This document shows, in pieces, positions 1-4,434 of a stretch of DNA of 5,122 nt; within the stretch, counting starts at the first letter, position 1, and each line of letters starts with the position of its first letter. The stretch spans positions 1 through 5,122 of the forward strand of contig VAXR01000021.1 in the NCBI GenBank assembly GCA_005885165.1, given 5' to 3'. Origin of the DNA: Actinomycetota bacterium (lineage in GTDB: Bacteria > Actinomycetota > Thermoleophilia > Solirubrobacterales > Thermoleophilaceae). The notes under the pieces are model-generated. The model was not told the origin of the DNA. It saw nothing but the letters and a program-made list of their open reading frames with translations, and made no database searches. The translations under genes and the position numbers were made by a program.

Positions 1-468
1 CGCGCTGCCGGTGTAGCCGACCTGGTCGCCGCTGGCGTCGAAGAGCTTCAGGGTGGGCGCGTCCGAGAACATGCTCGACTGGTGCAGCCCGACGTACAGC
101 GACACGTGCTGCTTGGCGTACGTGAAGTGCCCCCAGATACTGCCCGCGCAGAACTCCGGAGTGCAATTCTGGAAGCTTCGCTCGGCGACGTGCGATCCCG
201 ACTGGGCGGTACCGGCTCCGACGTCGAGCACGTGGGGCGCACCGCCGCTGCTGTAGGGCTGAGGCGCCTGGTTGAAGTCGAGCCCGCGATCCGGACCGCC
301 GAGGTTGTGGTACTGAGACGAGACGGCGGTGCCCGCGACGAGGTCGTCAAACGTCGCAACGGCGTCCGCTGCGCGTGCCGTTCCGGCCGGAAGGATGAGA
401 AGGCTGGCGACGCTCCGAAGCCCCGCTTTCCCGCGGACCCGCTTCGGGTGCCGGTTACGCGGCCGACA
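1..468 (-). CDS. Secreted protein, N-terminal part only, no canonical start codon
   Basis: This frame is open on the minus strand from a TAG at 471-469 to the left edge and continues beyond it. About nine in ten wobble positions are G or C, which is the coding pattern of the neighbouring genes. The translation begins with a basic stretch (KRVRGKAGLR), a short hydrophobic core (SVASLLILPAG) and a TARA-A cleavage site, which is a classic Sec signal peptide. The mature part starts ADAVATFDDLVAGTAVSSQY and later carries NCTPEFCAG, whose two cysteines could form a disulphide, and HVSLYVGL followed by TLKLFDASGDQV. These look like strands of the beta-sandwich domains found in secreted or surface bacterial proteins. 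I do not recognise a specific family. No ATG, GTG or TTG lies in frame between the upstream stop and the signal peptide. Either there is a small indel near the 5' end (a GTG at 469-467 lies in another frame), a non-standard start is used, or the gene is damaged. The 5' boundary given is nominal. It lies about 50 bases after glnA and is probably a separate transcription unit. Confidence 0.72.
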
Positions 469-495
469 CTACCTCAGGGCTAATGGACGGGTCAA
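466..495 (-). promoter_or_regulatory. Possible sigma-70-type promoter for the secreted-protein gene
   Basis: On the minus strand TTGACC (495-490) is followed after 18 bases by TAGTGT (471-466). These resemble a -35 and a -10 element, and they sit between the end of glnA and the signal-peptide gene. The -10 matches TANNNT, the minimal actinobacterial form. The proposal conflicts with using the GTG at 469-467 as a start codon, so only one of the two readings can be right. Confidence 0.3.
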
Positions 496-520
496 GGTCG
501 GGCCAGCGCAGGTCGGCGAC

Positions 521-1870
521 CTACAGGACCGCCAGGTACCGGTCGAGCTCCCAGCGCGAGACCTGGATGCGGTAGTCCTCCCACTCCTTGCGCTTGATCT
601 CGACGTAGCGGTTGAACATGTGCTCGCCGAAGGTCCGGAGCACGAGCTCCGACTCGGCCGTCAGCTCGATCGCCTCGCCGAGCGTCTCGGGCAGCTGCTC
701 GATGCCGCGCTGCCTGCGCTCGTCGGGAGACAGGTGGTAGAGGTTCCGCTCCATCGGCTCCGGCAGCTCGTAGCCCTTCTCGATCCCCTCGAGCCCGGCC
801 TGCAGCAGCGCCGCGAAGGTCAGGTAGGGGTTGCACGCCGGATCCGGGCAGCGCAGCTCCATCCGCGTGGCCTGCTCCTTGCCCGGGTGGTAGAGCGGCA
901 CGCGCACGAGCGCCGAGCGATTGCGGCGCGACCACGCCACGTACACGGGCGCCTCGAATCCGGGCACGAGGCGCTTGTACGAGTTCACCCACTGGGCGAA
1001 GACCGAGCAGATCTCACGGGCGTGCTTGAGCTGGCCGGCGATAAACGCCTTGCCAGTCGGCGACAGGTAGTACTGGTCGTCGCCGTCGTAGAACGCGTTG
1101 CGGCCCTCCTTGAAGAGCGACTGGTGCGTGTGCATGCCGGACCCGTTCTCGCCGAACAGCGGCTTGGGCATGAAGGTCGCGTGCCAGCCGTACTTCATGG
1201 CGTACTCCTTGACCGTGATGCGGTACGTCATGCAGTCGTCGGCCATCTTCAGCGCCGGCGCGTAGCGCATGTCGATCTCGTGCTGGGACGGCCCGACCTC
1301 GTGGTGGGTGTACTCCACGTGGATGCCGAGCTGCTCGAGGGCGAGGACCGTCTCGCGCCTGACGTCCGACCCCGCGTCGAGCGTCGTCAGGTCGAAGTAG
1401 CCGCCCTCGTCGAGCGTCTCCGGCGGGCCGCCCTCGAGGTTCGCGGAGCGGAAGTAGAAGAACTCGAGCTCGGGCCCGACGTTGAACGCGTCGAACCCCA
1501 TCTGGCCCGCTCGCTCCAGCGCACGCCGCAGGACGTGGCGGGGGTCGCCCTCGTAGGGCTCGCGGGCGGGAGTCACGATGTCGCAGAACATCCTCCCCAC
1601 CCCGCGGTCCTCCGGCCGCCAGGGCAGGACCGCGAAGGTCGAGGCATCGGGCATCGCGATCATGTCCGACTCCTCGATCGCGTTGAAGCCGGTGATCGAG
1701 GAGCCGTCGAACCCCATGCCGCCCTCCATGGCGTCGTCGAGCTCCTCCGCGTTGATCGAGAAGCTCTTCAGCTGCCCCAGGATGTCCGTGAACCACAGGC
1801 GGATGAAGCGGATGTTGTGGTCCTCGACGAGGGCCTTGACGTCATCGGCGGTCTTCGGCTGATCGGCCAT
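521..1870 (-). CDS. glnA: Glutamine synthetase, type I-alpha-like
   Basis: GlnA makes glutamine from glutamate, ammonia and ATP in the cytoplasm as a dodecamer, and it is the entry point of nitrogen assimilation. The 449-residue product is full length; I-alpha enzymes have about 444 residues. Landmarks in order are the Asp loop MGFDGSSITGF (52-62), metal-ligand glutamates in GPELEFF (E134, E136), HHEVGPSQHEID (E191, E198), the ATP signature KPLFGENGSGMHTHQS (237-252, catalytic His near 247), the glutamate-flap loop NSYKRLVPGFEAPVY (296-310, E306), NRSALVRVP (317-325) and RMELRCPDPACNPYL (336-350). The insertion typical of adenylylated I-beta enzymes is absent and the C-terminus resembles Bacillus GlnA. 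However, Arg62, needed for glutamine feedback inhibition in B. subtilis GlnA, aligns with Ala64. The adenylylation-site tyrosine position is kept as NLYHLS (Y378), which is not a classic I-beta site. The start is the ATG at 1870, preceded by AGAGGA with a 4-base gap. The gene follows the HxlR gene by about 100 bases. Confidence 0.97.
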   Translation of the reverse strand: MADQPKTADDVKALVEDHNIRFIRLWFTDILGQLKSFSINAEELDDAMEGGMGFDGSSITGFNAIEESDMIAMPDASTFAVLPWRPEDRGVGRMFCDIVTPAREPYEGDPRHVLRRALERAGQMGFDAFNVGPELEFFYFRSANLEGGPPETLDEGGYFDLTTLDAGSDVRRETVLALEQLGIHVEYTHHEVGPSQHEIDMRYAPALKMADDCMTYRITVKEYAMKYGWHATFMPKPLFGENGSGMHTHQSLFKEGRNAFYDGDDQYYLSPTGKAFIAGQLKHAREICSVFAQWVNSYKRLVPGFEAPVYVAWSRRNRSALVRVPLYHPGKEQATRMELRCPDPACNPYLTFAALLQAGLEGIEKGYELPEPMERNLYHLSPDERRQRGIEQLPETLGEAIELTAESELVLRTFGEHMFNRYVEIKRKEWEDYRIQVSRWELDRYLAVL

Positions 1871-1874
1871 CGAG

Positions 1875-1880
1875 TCCTCT
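1875..1880 (-). promoter_or_regulatory. Ribosome binding site of glnA
   Basis: AGAGGA on the minus strand lies four bases before the ATG at 1870. It fixes the start of glutamine synthetase. Confidence 0.75.
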
Positions 1881-1942
1881 CTGAGTCGACGGGACGAAGC
1901 GAACCGCGAGAGGCTACCGAGCCCCGGCGGTTACACCAGGGA

Positions 1943-1971
1943 CCGGCGGGCCAAAGAGACGCCGCCGCCGG
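1943..1971 (-). terminator. GC-rich hairpin after the HxlR gene
   Basis: On the minus strand CCGGCGG (1971-1965) and CCGCCGG (1949-1943) form a 7-bp GC stem around a 15-base loop, directly after the HxlR stop codon (1974-1972). There is no U-run behind it, so it is at best a non-canonical terminator or a pause site. It could also be chance pairing in GC-rich DNA. Confidence 0.25.
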
Positions 1972-2445
1972 CTACGCCAGGTACCGCTGCGCCCAGGACT
2001 TCAGGGCACGAACGCTGGGCTCAAGCGCCCGGCCCTTGGAGGTCACCGCGTACTCGACGTGCGGCGGCGAGGTGTCGAGCACGCGCCGCTCGACTATGCC
2101 CTCGGCCTCGAGCTCCTTGAGCCGCTCGGAGAGGAGCCGGTCGGAGAGGTCGGGCACCAGCTCGCGGATCCCGGAGAAGTTGAGCGGCCCGTCGAGCAGC
2201 ACCAGCAGGATCGCCCCGCTCCAGCGCTTGCCGACCATCTCGATCGCCCGGTGGTACTTCGCGCAGCACGTCTCGCGGCTCTCCAAATGCGACCGCCCCC
2301 GATCGGGGGCGGAGGAGGTGCCGTTGCCGTTGGCTACGCGGGACGGCATCTTGCCAGCGCGCGCCGCACCGTTCGCGTTGTGCGCGGTCCCGTTTACGCC
2401 GCGCGTTGCACGGTCGGTCCCGGTCACTCCTCCCCGGGTGGCCAT
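1972..2445 (-). CDS. HxlR-family winged-helix transcriptional regulator
   Basis: HxlR proteins are dimeric winged helix-turn-helix DNA-binding regulators. Several (YodB, HypR) sense electrophiles or oxidants through an N-terminal cysteine. The 157-residue product contains the family core: ETCCAKYHRAIEMVGKRW (58-75, tandem Cys60-Cys61 at the usual sensor position), AILLVLLDGPLNFSGIREL (78-96), recognition helix SDRLLSERLKELEAEG (101-116), wing VERRVLDTSPPHVEYAVT (118-135) and a C-terminal dimerisation helix (141-154). Residues 1-53 are a low-complexity Gly/Ala/Asn/Arg extension that most family members lack. The start is uncertain. The ATG at 2445 has no Shine-Dalgarno sequence but has TACGAT (2457-2452) spaced for leaderless transcription. 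A TTG at 2286 would give a typical 104-residue protein starting just before the core. A TTG at 2451 and an ATG at 2349 are less attractive. The AhpD-like gene lies 53 bases upstream, and the two may be co-regulated. Confidence 0.9.
   Translation of the reverse strand: MATRGGVTGTDRATRGVNGTAHNANGAARAGKMPSRVANGNGTSSAPDRGRSHLESRETCCAKYHRAIEMVGKRWSGAILLVLLDGPLNFSGIRELVPDLSDRLLSERLKELEAEGIVERRVLDTSPPHVEYAVTSKGRALEPSVRALKSWAQRYLA
2293..2312. repeat. Perfect 20-bp palindrome at the 5' end of the HxlR gene
   Basis: The half-site CCGCCCCCGA is followed directly by its exact reverse complement, with no spacer. It lies inside the long version of the HxlR frame (within SAPDRGR) but just upstream of the alternative TTG start at 2286. 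It could be an autoregulatory operator, an RNA hairpin, or a coding coincidence in GC-rich sequence. Confidence 0.5.
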
Positions 2446-2451
2446 ACACAA

Positions 2452-2457
2452 ATCGTA
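2452..2457 (-). promoter_or_regulatory. Possible -10 box for leaderless HxlR mRNA
   Basis: TACGAT on the minus strand fits the actinobacterial TANNNT -10 form. It ends six bases before the ATG at 2445, so transcription would begin at or next to the A of that ATG. No convincing -35 element is visible, and there is no Shine-Dalgarno sequence, which is consistent with a leaderless message. Confidence 0.35.
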
Positions 2458-2498
2458 GCTCGACAGCCGACGCTGCTCCCGTCCTCAGGCGGAAAGCG

Positions 2499-3025
2499 CT
2501 ACGCGGCCTGGAGCAACCGGGCCTCCTCGGCCGATCCGTCGAAGGGGAGGTCGCCGCCGCGCGCCATCAGCGTCGTGAACTCGCCCAGCGCGGTGTGCGC
2601 GATCGCCTCGAGCAGCTGCTCGTCCGTCCAGCCCGCTTCGCGGGCCTCTTCGAGCAGATGCAGCGGAGGAATCCCCGGCTCGTCGAGCAGCCCGCGGACG
2701 AACCGCAGCAGAGCCGCCTCGCGCTCGTCGCCCGATTCGAACTGCCGCGGGCCGTGCGCAGCACGACGGACAGCGCGTACTCCGCCTTCTCGTGCTCGGC
2801 GACCGCCAGCGCGATGCGCTGCTGCGACTTGAGCGGGAGTGCGCCCTGGCGAAGCTCGGAGCGGAAGCGCGCGTACGCGCGCAGTACCGCTGGGGCGCCC
2901 GCCATCACCCCGAGGAAGTTAGAGAGCTGGCCTCCAGTCGAAAGCGCGCCCTTCAGGATCGGCAGGCTGCGCTCGGGAGCGGTCAGCTCGTCGTGGACGT
3001 CGAAACGGCTCTCCTTTGTCTTCAT
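2499..3025 (-). pseudogene. AhpD/carboxymuconolactone-decarboxylase-like protein, frameshifted
   Basis: The first part (ATG at 3025, to about 2760) reads as the N-terminal half of the all-helical AhpD/CMD fold: APERSLPILKGAL (16-28), NFLGVMAGAPAVLRAYARF (36-54) and QQRIALAVAEHEKAEYALSV (68-87). After about residue 90 this frame turns into Ser/Arg/Cys-rich noise and ends at 2567. A neighbouring minus-strand frame then supplies a family-like C-terminal half: SGDEREAALLRFVRGLLDE, EEAREAGWTDEQLLEAIAHT, ALGEFTTLMARGGDLPFDG, with a TAG at 2501-2499. The frame changes between about 2770 and 2742 and is equivalent to one lost base (or a larger 3n+1 deletion). No slippery heptamer is visible, so an indel or sequencing error is likelier than programmed shifting. 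The segment after the active-site helix looks about ten residues short. AhpD relatives reduce peroxides through CxxC; here the motif is AEYA (81-84) and neither half contains cysteine, so peroxidase activity is unlikely even if repaired. The start is supported by GAGAAG seven bases upstream. Confidence 0.8.
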
Positions 3026-3046
3026 GCGGTCACTTCTCGTATGTAG

Positions 3047-3061
3047 CTTACGATCGGTAAG
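3047..3061. promoter_or_regulatory. CTTAC-N5-GTAAG inverted repeat, candidate HxlR operator
   Basis: CTTAC (3047-3051) and GTAAG (3057-3061) are perfect inverted arms around GATCG. The site lies 21 bases upstream of the AhpD-like ATG and overlaps the last bases of a TATACT -10-like box, so a bound protein would block transcription. HxlR-type regulators bind short inverted repeats of this general kind (for example the TACT-N7-AGTA box of YodB), and an HxlR gene lies immediately downstream. Assignment to that regulator is inference. Confidence 0.5.
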
Positions 3062-3065
3062 TATA
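3060..3065 (-). promoter_or_regulatory. -10 box upstream of the AhpD-like gene
   Basis: TATACT on the minus strand differs from the TATAAT consensus at one position and is a rare AT-rich word in this GC-rich window. The start of transcription would fall inside the adjacent inverted repeat. No clear -35 hexamer is present at the usual spacing. Confidence 0.45.
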
Positions 3066-3151
3066 AGGCCCGTTGGCGCTTCTTGCGTTCCGGTCGAGCC
3101 CCACTCGAAGGCATACGCACGACGAGTCGATTCGGATGCTCGTCCGCCAAG

Positions 3152-3188
3152 GTGAGAGGTAGCTAACGGGGACGTGAGAGCGAGCTAA
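3152..3188. repeat. Imperfect 15-bp direct repeat, period 22
   Basis: GTGAGAGGTAGCTAA (3152-3166) recurs as GTGAGAGCGAGCTAA (3174-3188) with 13 of 15 matches. The copies are 22 bases apart, about two helical turns. It sits between the end of the 205-residue protein gene and the AhpD-like promoter and could be a tandem protein-binding site. Nearby, GACGAG/CTCGTC (3121-3126 and 3139-3144) could form a weak hairpin. No gene is visible in the 3026-3204 gap. Confidence 0.4.
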
Positions 3189-3204
3189 GACTCGACCGAG
3201 GCAA

Positions 3205-3822
3205 CTACTCGGCGTCGACGCTCCAGTGCTTCATGACCGCGGCCGACCAGCCGTCGCCGCGCGGCAGCACGCCAAAGCGAGTGATGGTCCGCTGCCCGCC
3301 CTCGAAGTCGCCATAGAGGAGCTCGATCGAGATCGCCTGCCGTTCCTCGATGGCGGGACGCAGCTCGCGGTACATGTCCACGTCGGGATCCCGGAGCGAG
3401 GCGTGCCAATAGCCGGTCGCGCCTGCGGGTACGAAGAGGTCCCGCTGCAGCAGCCGGAACTGCTCCGGATCGGCGTGCGGGATGCCCGCCCCGACCCGCG
3501 CCGCCCGGACGTACCCGCCCTCGAGGATGGCCAGGCCCGCGCCGACGTTCCGCAGCGACAGGCCGAGGAAGAGGATGCCGTCGTCCTCCTCGACGAGCGC
3601 CCTCCCCGCCGGGAGCTCGAACATCCGGTCGGGAAAGGGCACGTTCTCCGGCGGATCCTCGGGCCGCGCCGGCACCAGGATCGGGCGCAGGCCCAGCTGG
3701 AGCGATCGCTCGGCGATGCGCGCCGATCGGTTCGCCGATTTCACGGAAGCGAACGTCGCGGCCGCCAGAACGAGCGTCCCGCCGGCGGTCGCCAGCGAGG
3801 AGATCGTGGCCCAGTCAGCCAT
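3205..3822 (-). CDS. Membrane-anchored protein of unknown function
   Basis: I do not recognise a named family. The 205-residue product starts MADWATISSL and has one N-terminal membrane helix (about residues 5-28, ATAGGTLVLAAATFASV), followed by the basic stretch KSANRSARIAERS. The rest is therefore predicted to face the cytoplasm. The soluble part reads like a beta-rich domain with GLRPILVPARPEDPP (44-58), ILFLGLSLRNVGAGLAILEGG (83-103), LFVPAGATGYW (129-139) and ELLYGDFEGGQRTITRF (167-183). The GxRP and YGDxEGGQRT segments look like conserved motifs of an actinobacterial hypothetical family, which is my impression and not a database match. The ATG at 3822 was chosen because TAAGG lies six bases upstream and the product then begins at the membrane helix. 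Extending to a TTG at 3909 would overlap the preceding gene and add a proline-rich tail. It follows the 99-residue protein gene by 40 bases and is probably co-transcribed from the riboswitch-controlled promoter. Confidence 0.85.
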   Translation of the reverse strand: MADWATISSLATAGGTLVLAAATFASVKSANRSARIAERSLQLGLRPILVPARPEDPPENVPFPDRMFELPAGRALVEEDDGILFLGLSLRNVGAGLAILEGGYVRAARVGAGIPHADPEQFRLLQRDLFVPAGATGYWHASLRDPDVDMYRELRPAIEERQAISIELLYGDFEGGQRTITRFGVLPRGDGWSAAVMKHWSVDAE

Positions 3823-3828
3823 CGCGGG

Positions 3829-3833
3829 CCTTA
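3829..3833 (-). promoter_or_regulatory. Ribosome binding site deciding the start at 3822
   Basis: TAAGG on the minus strand, six bases before the ATG at 3822, supports the shorter start of the membrane-anchored protein over the upstream TTG. Confidence 0.5.
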
Positions 3834-3862
3834 TGTTCGCGGGTGCGAGCCCGGGGCGGGGA

Positions 3863-4162
3863 TCAGGCGTGCCCGGTGGCGGCGGCGACCACCGTGAGGA
3901 AGACGCCAAGCAGCACGGCCCACATCGCCACGCGATCCGGGCGCGCGCCGACCGCTGCCTTCACCGGGTCGGGCCGCCGGCGCGGGGCGGGGCGATTCGA
4001 GTCGATCCGGATGGTGCGTACCTCGGCCATGGGCGCCGCGGCGTAGCGGTCGGCCCGCCGCGGATGGGCCTCCGCCTCGATCAGGCGCAGGTCCGGCCGT
4101 GGAGCTCCAGTGCTTGCTTCTTGGTCATGTTCCCGCCATGCGCGGGCGGCGTTCTCTCGCAT
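3863..4162 (-). CDS. Small single-pass membrane protein downstream of a c-di-AMP riboswitch
   Basis: This 99-residue protein has no family I can name. Residues 1-77 are hydrophilic and rich in Arg, Ala and Pro (for example RPAPRRRPDP, 57-66) and are probably disordered. They are followed by one hydrophobic helix (about 78-96, VAMWAVLLGVFLTVVAAAT) and a four-residue tail ending GHA. Positive charge before the helix predicts a cytoplasmic N-terminus and a tail-anchor-like topology. The ATG at 4162 is chosen because AGAGGA (4170-4165) precedes it and the riboswitch ends a few bases further upstream. The spacing of two bases from AGAGGA to the ATG is short. An internal ATG at 4030 (MAEVRTIRIDS, residue 45) has no ribosome binding site but is a credible alternative, because the first 20 codons have fewer GC wobble bases than the rest. 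The gene is first in a likely two-gene unit with the 205-residue membrane protein. Its place behind the riboswitch implies control by c-di-AMP; its role is unknown. Confidence 0.75.
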   Translation of the reverse strand: MRENAARAWREHDQEASTGAPRPDLRLIEAEAHPRRADRYAAAPMAEVRTIRIDSNRPAPRRRPDPVKAAVGARPDRVAMWAVLLGVFLTVVAAATGHA

Positions 4163-4164
4163 GG

Positions 4165-4170
4165 TCCTCT
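4165..4170 (-). promoter_or_regulatory. Ribosome binding site behind the riboswitch
   Basis: AGAGGA on the minus strand lies two bases before the ATG at 4162 and only three bases after the 3' strand of riboswitch stem P1. Folding of P1 could therefore influence access to it, or the switch could act on transcription instead. Confidence 0.55.
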
Positions 4171-4173
4171 TTC

Positions 4174-4331
4174 GTTTGCCTACGGGGTTAGCTGTCGGGC
4201 TCGCGCTGAAAGAGCAGCGCTACACCACGCTCCGGCGGCGACTCGCCCCTGGCCTCCCGGCCATCGGGTCCCCCGTGCCTCGCTCCTGCCAGCGAGACCT
4301 CGGCTTCTTGGCGGCGGGCATCGTAGCAAGC
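4174..4331 (-). promoter_or_regulatory. c-di-AMP riboswitch (ydaO-yuaA class)
   Basis: The minus-strand RNA carries the conserved blocks of the ydaO-yuaA aptamer in the right order and spacing: GGGGGACCC (4274-4266, matching the GGGGAACC block), GGGGCGAGUC (4249-4240, matching GGGGUGAAUC), a perfect 6-bp hairpin GCGCUG/CAGCGC (4220-4215 and 4208-4203), and the diagnostic 3' block GAGCCCGACAGCUAACC followed by CCGUAGGC (4202-4178). The ends close with GCUUGCUACG (4331-4322) pairing to CGUAGGCAAAC (4184-4174) through one bulged G and a mismatch near the outer end. The length of about 158 bases is usual for the class. This RNA senses cyclic di-AMP and generally turns the downstream gene off when the ligand is bound. 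In actinobacteria it usually precedes cell-wall hydrolase genes; here it precedes a 99-residue membrane protein gene. No terminator with a U-run is visible between the aptamer and that start. The assignment rests on remembered consensus blocks, not on a covariance-model search. Confidence 0.87.
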
Positions 4332-4361
4332 GCATTACGCGGGAATCTGCAGGGGATTTTC

Positions 4362-4383
4362 TTCGGGGCGGAACTTCCCCGAA
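4362..4383 (-). terminator. Hairpin between the cytochrome gene and the riboswitch
   Basis: TTCGGGG and CCCCGAA form a perfect 7-bp stem around an 8-base loop, about 50 bases after the cytochrome stop. On the minus strand it is followed by GAAAAT and not by a T-run, so a classical intrinsic terminator is not supported. It could be an actinobacterial U-less terminator for the cytochrome gene or a site near the riboswitch promoter. Nothing else with clear structure is visible from 4332 to 4434. Confidence 0.35.
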
Positions 4384-4434
4384 CTAGCGGGAACATCTAA
4401 CCCTGAGGGTCGGACGTCACCGCGTGTGGGGGCC

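Noticed and set aside
82..483. Plus-strand open frame of 133 codons
   Set aside because: Its codons pair exactly with the minus-strand frame that encodes the signal peptide and FDDLVAGTAV segment, so it is the shadow of that gene.
1911..1940. Promoter for glnA in its leader
   Set aside because: TAGCCT (1916-1911) fits TANNNT, but no matching -35 element is present, so it was not listed as a feature.
329..2458. Plus-strand open frame of 709 codons
   Set aside because: It is antisense to glnA and the HxlR gene. The length comes from strong GC bias at the wobble positions of the minus-strand genes, and the product (repeated Val, Leu, Arg, Glu and His) has no recognisable domain.
2567..2760. 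The C-terminal third of the 152-residue AhpD-like open frame taken as real protein
   Set aside because: It is Ser/Arg/Cys-rich and unlike the fold, while a neighbouring frame in the same stretch carries the family-like C-terminal half.
3066..3204. Possible tRNA or other structured RNA in the gap
   Set aside because: No cloverleaf arms or T-loop sequence could be assembled; only short weak hairpins are present.
3226..3897. Plus-strand open frames over the 205-residue protein gene
   Set aside because: They have no ribosome binding site or protein motif and lie opposite a well-supported minus-strand gene.
3205..3909. Longer form of the 205-residue protein starting at a TTG
   Set aside because: It would overlap the upstream small-protein gene by 47 bases and add a proline-rich leader before the membrane helix, while TAAGG supports the ATG at 3822.
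3482..4387. Plus-strand open frame of 301 codons
   Set aside because: It runs antisense through two genes and the riboswitch, and its composition is Arg/Pro/Ala-rich noise.
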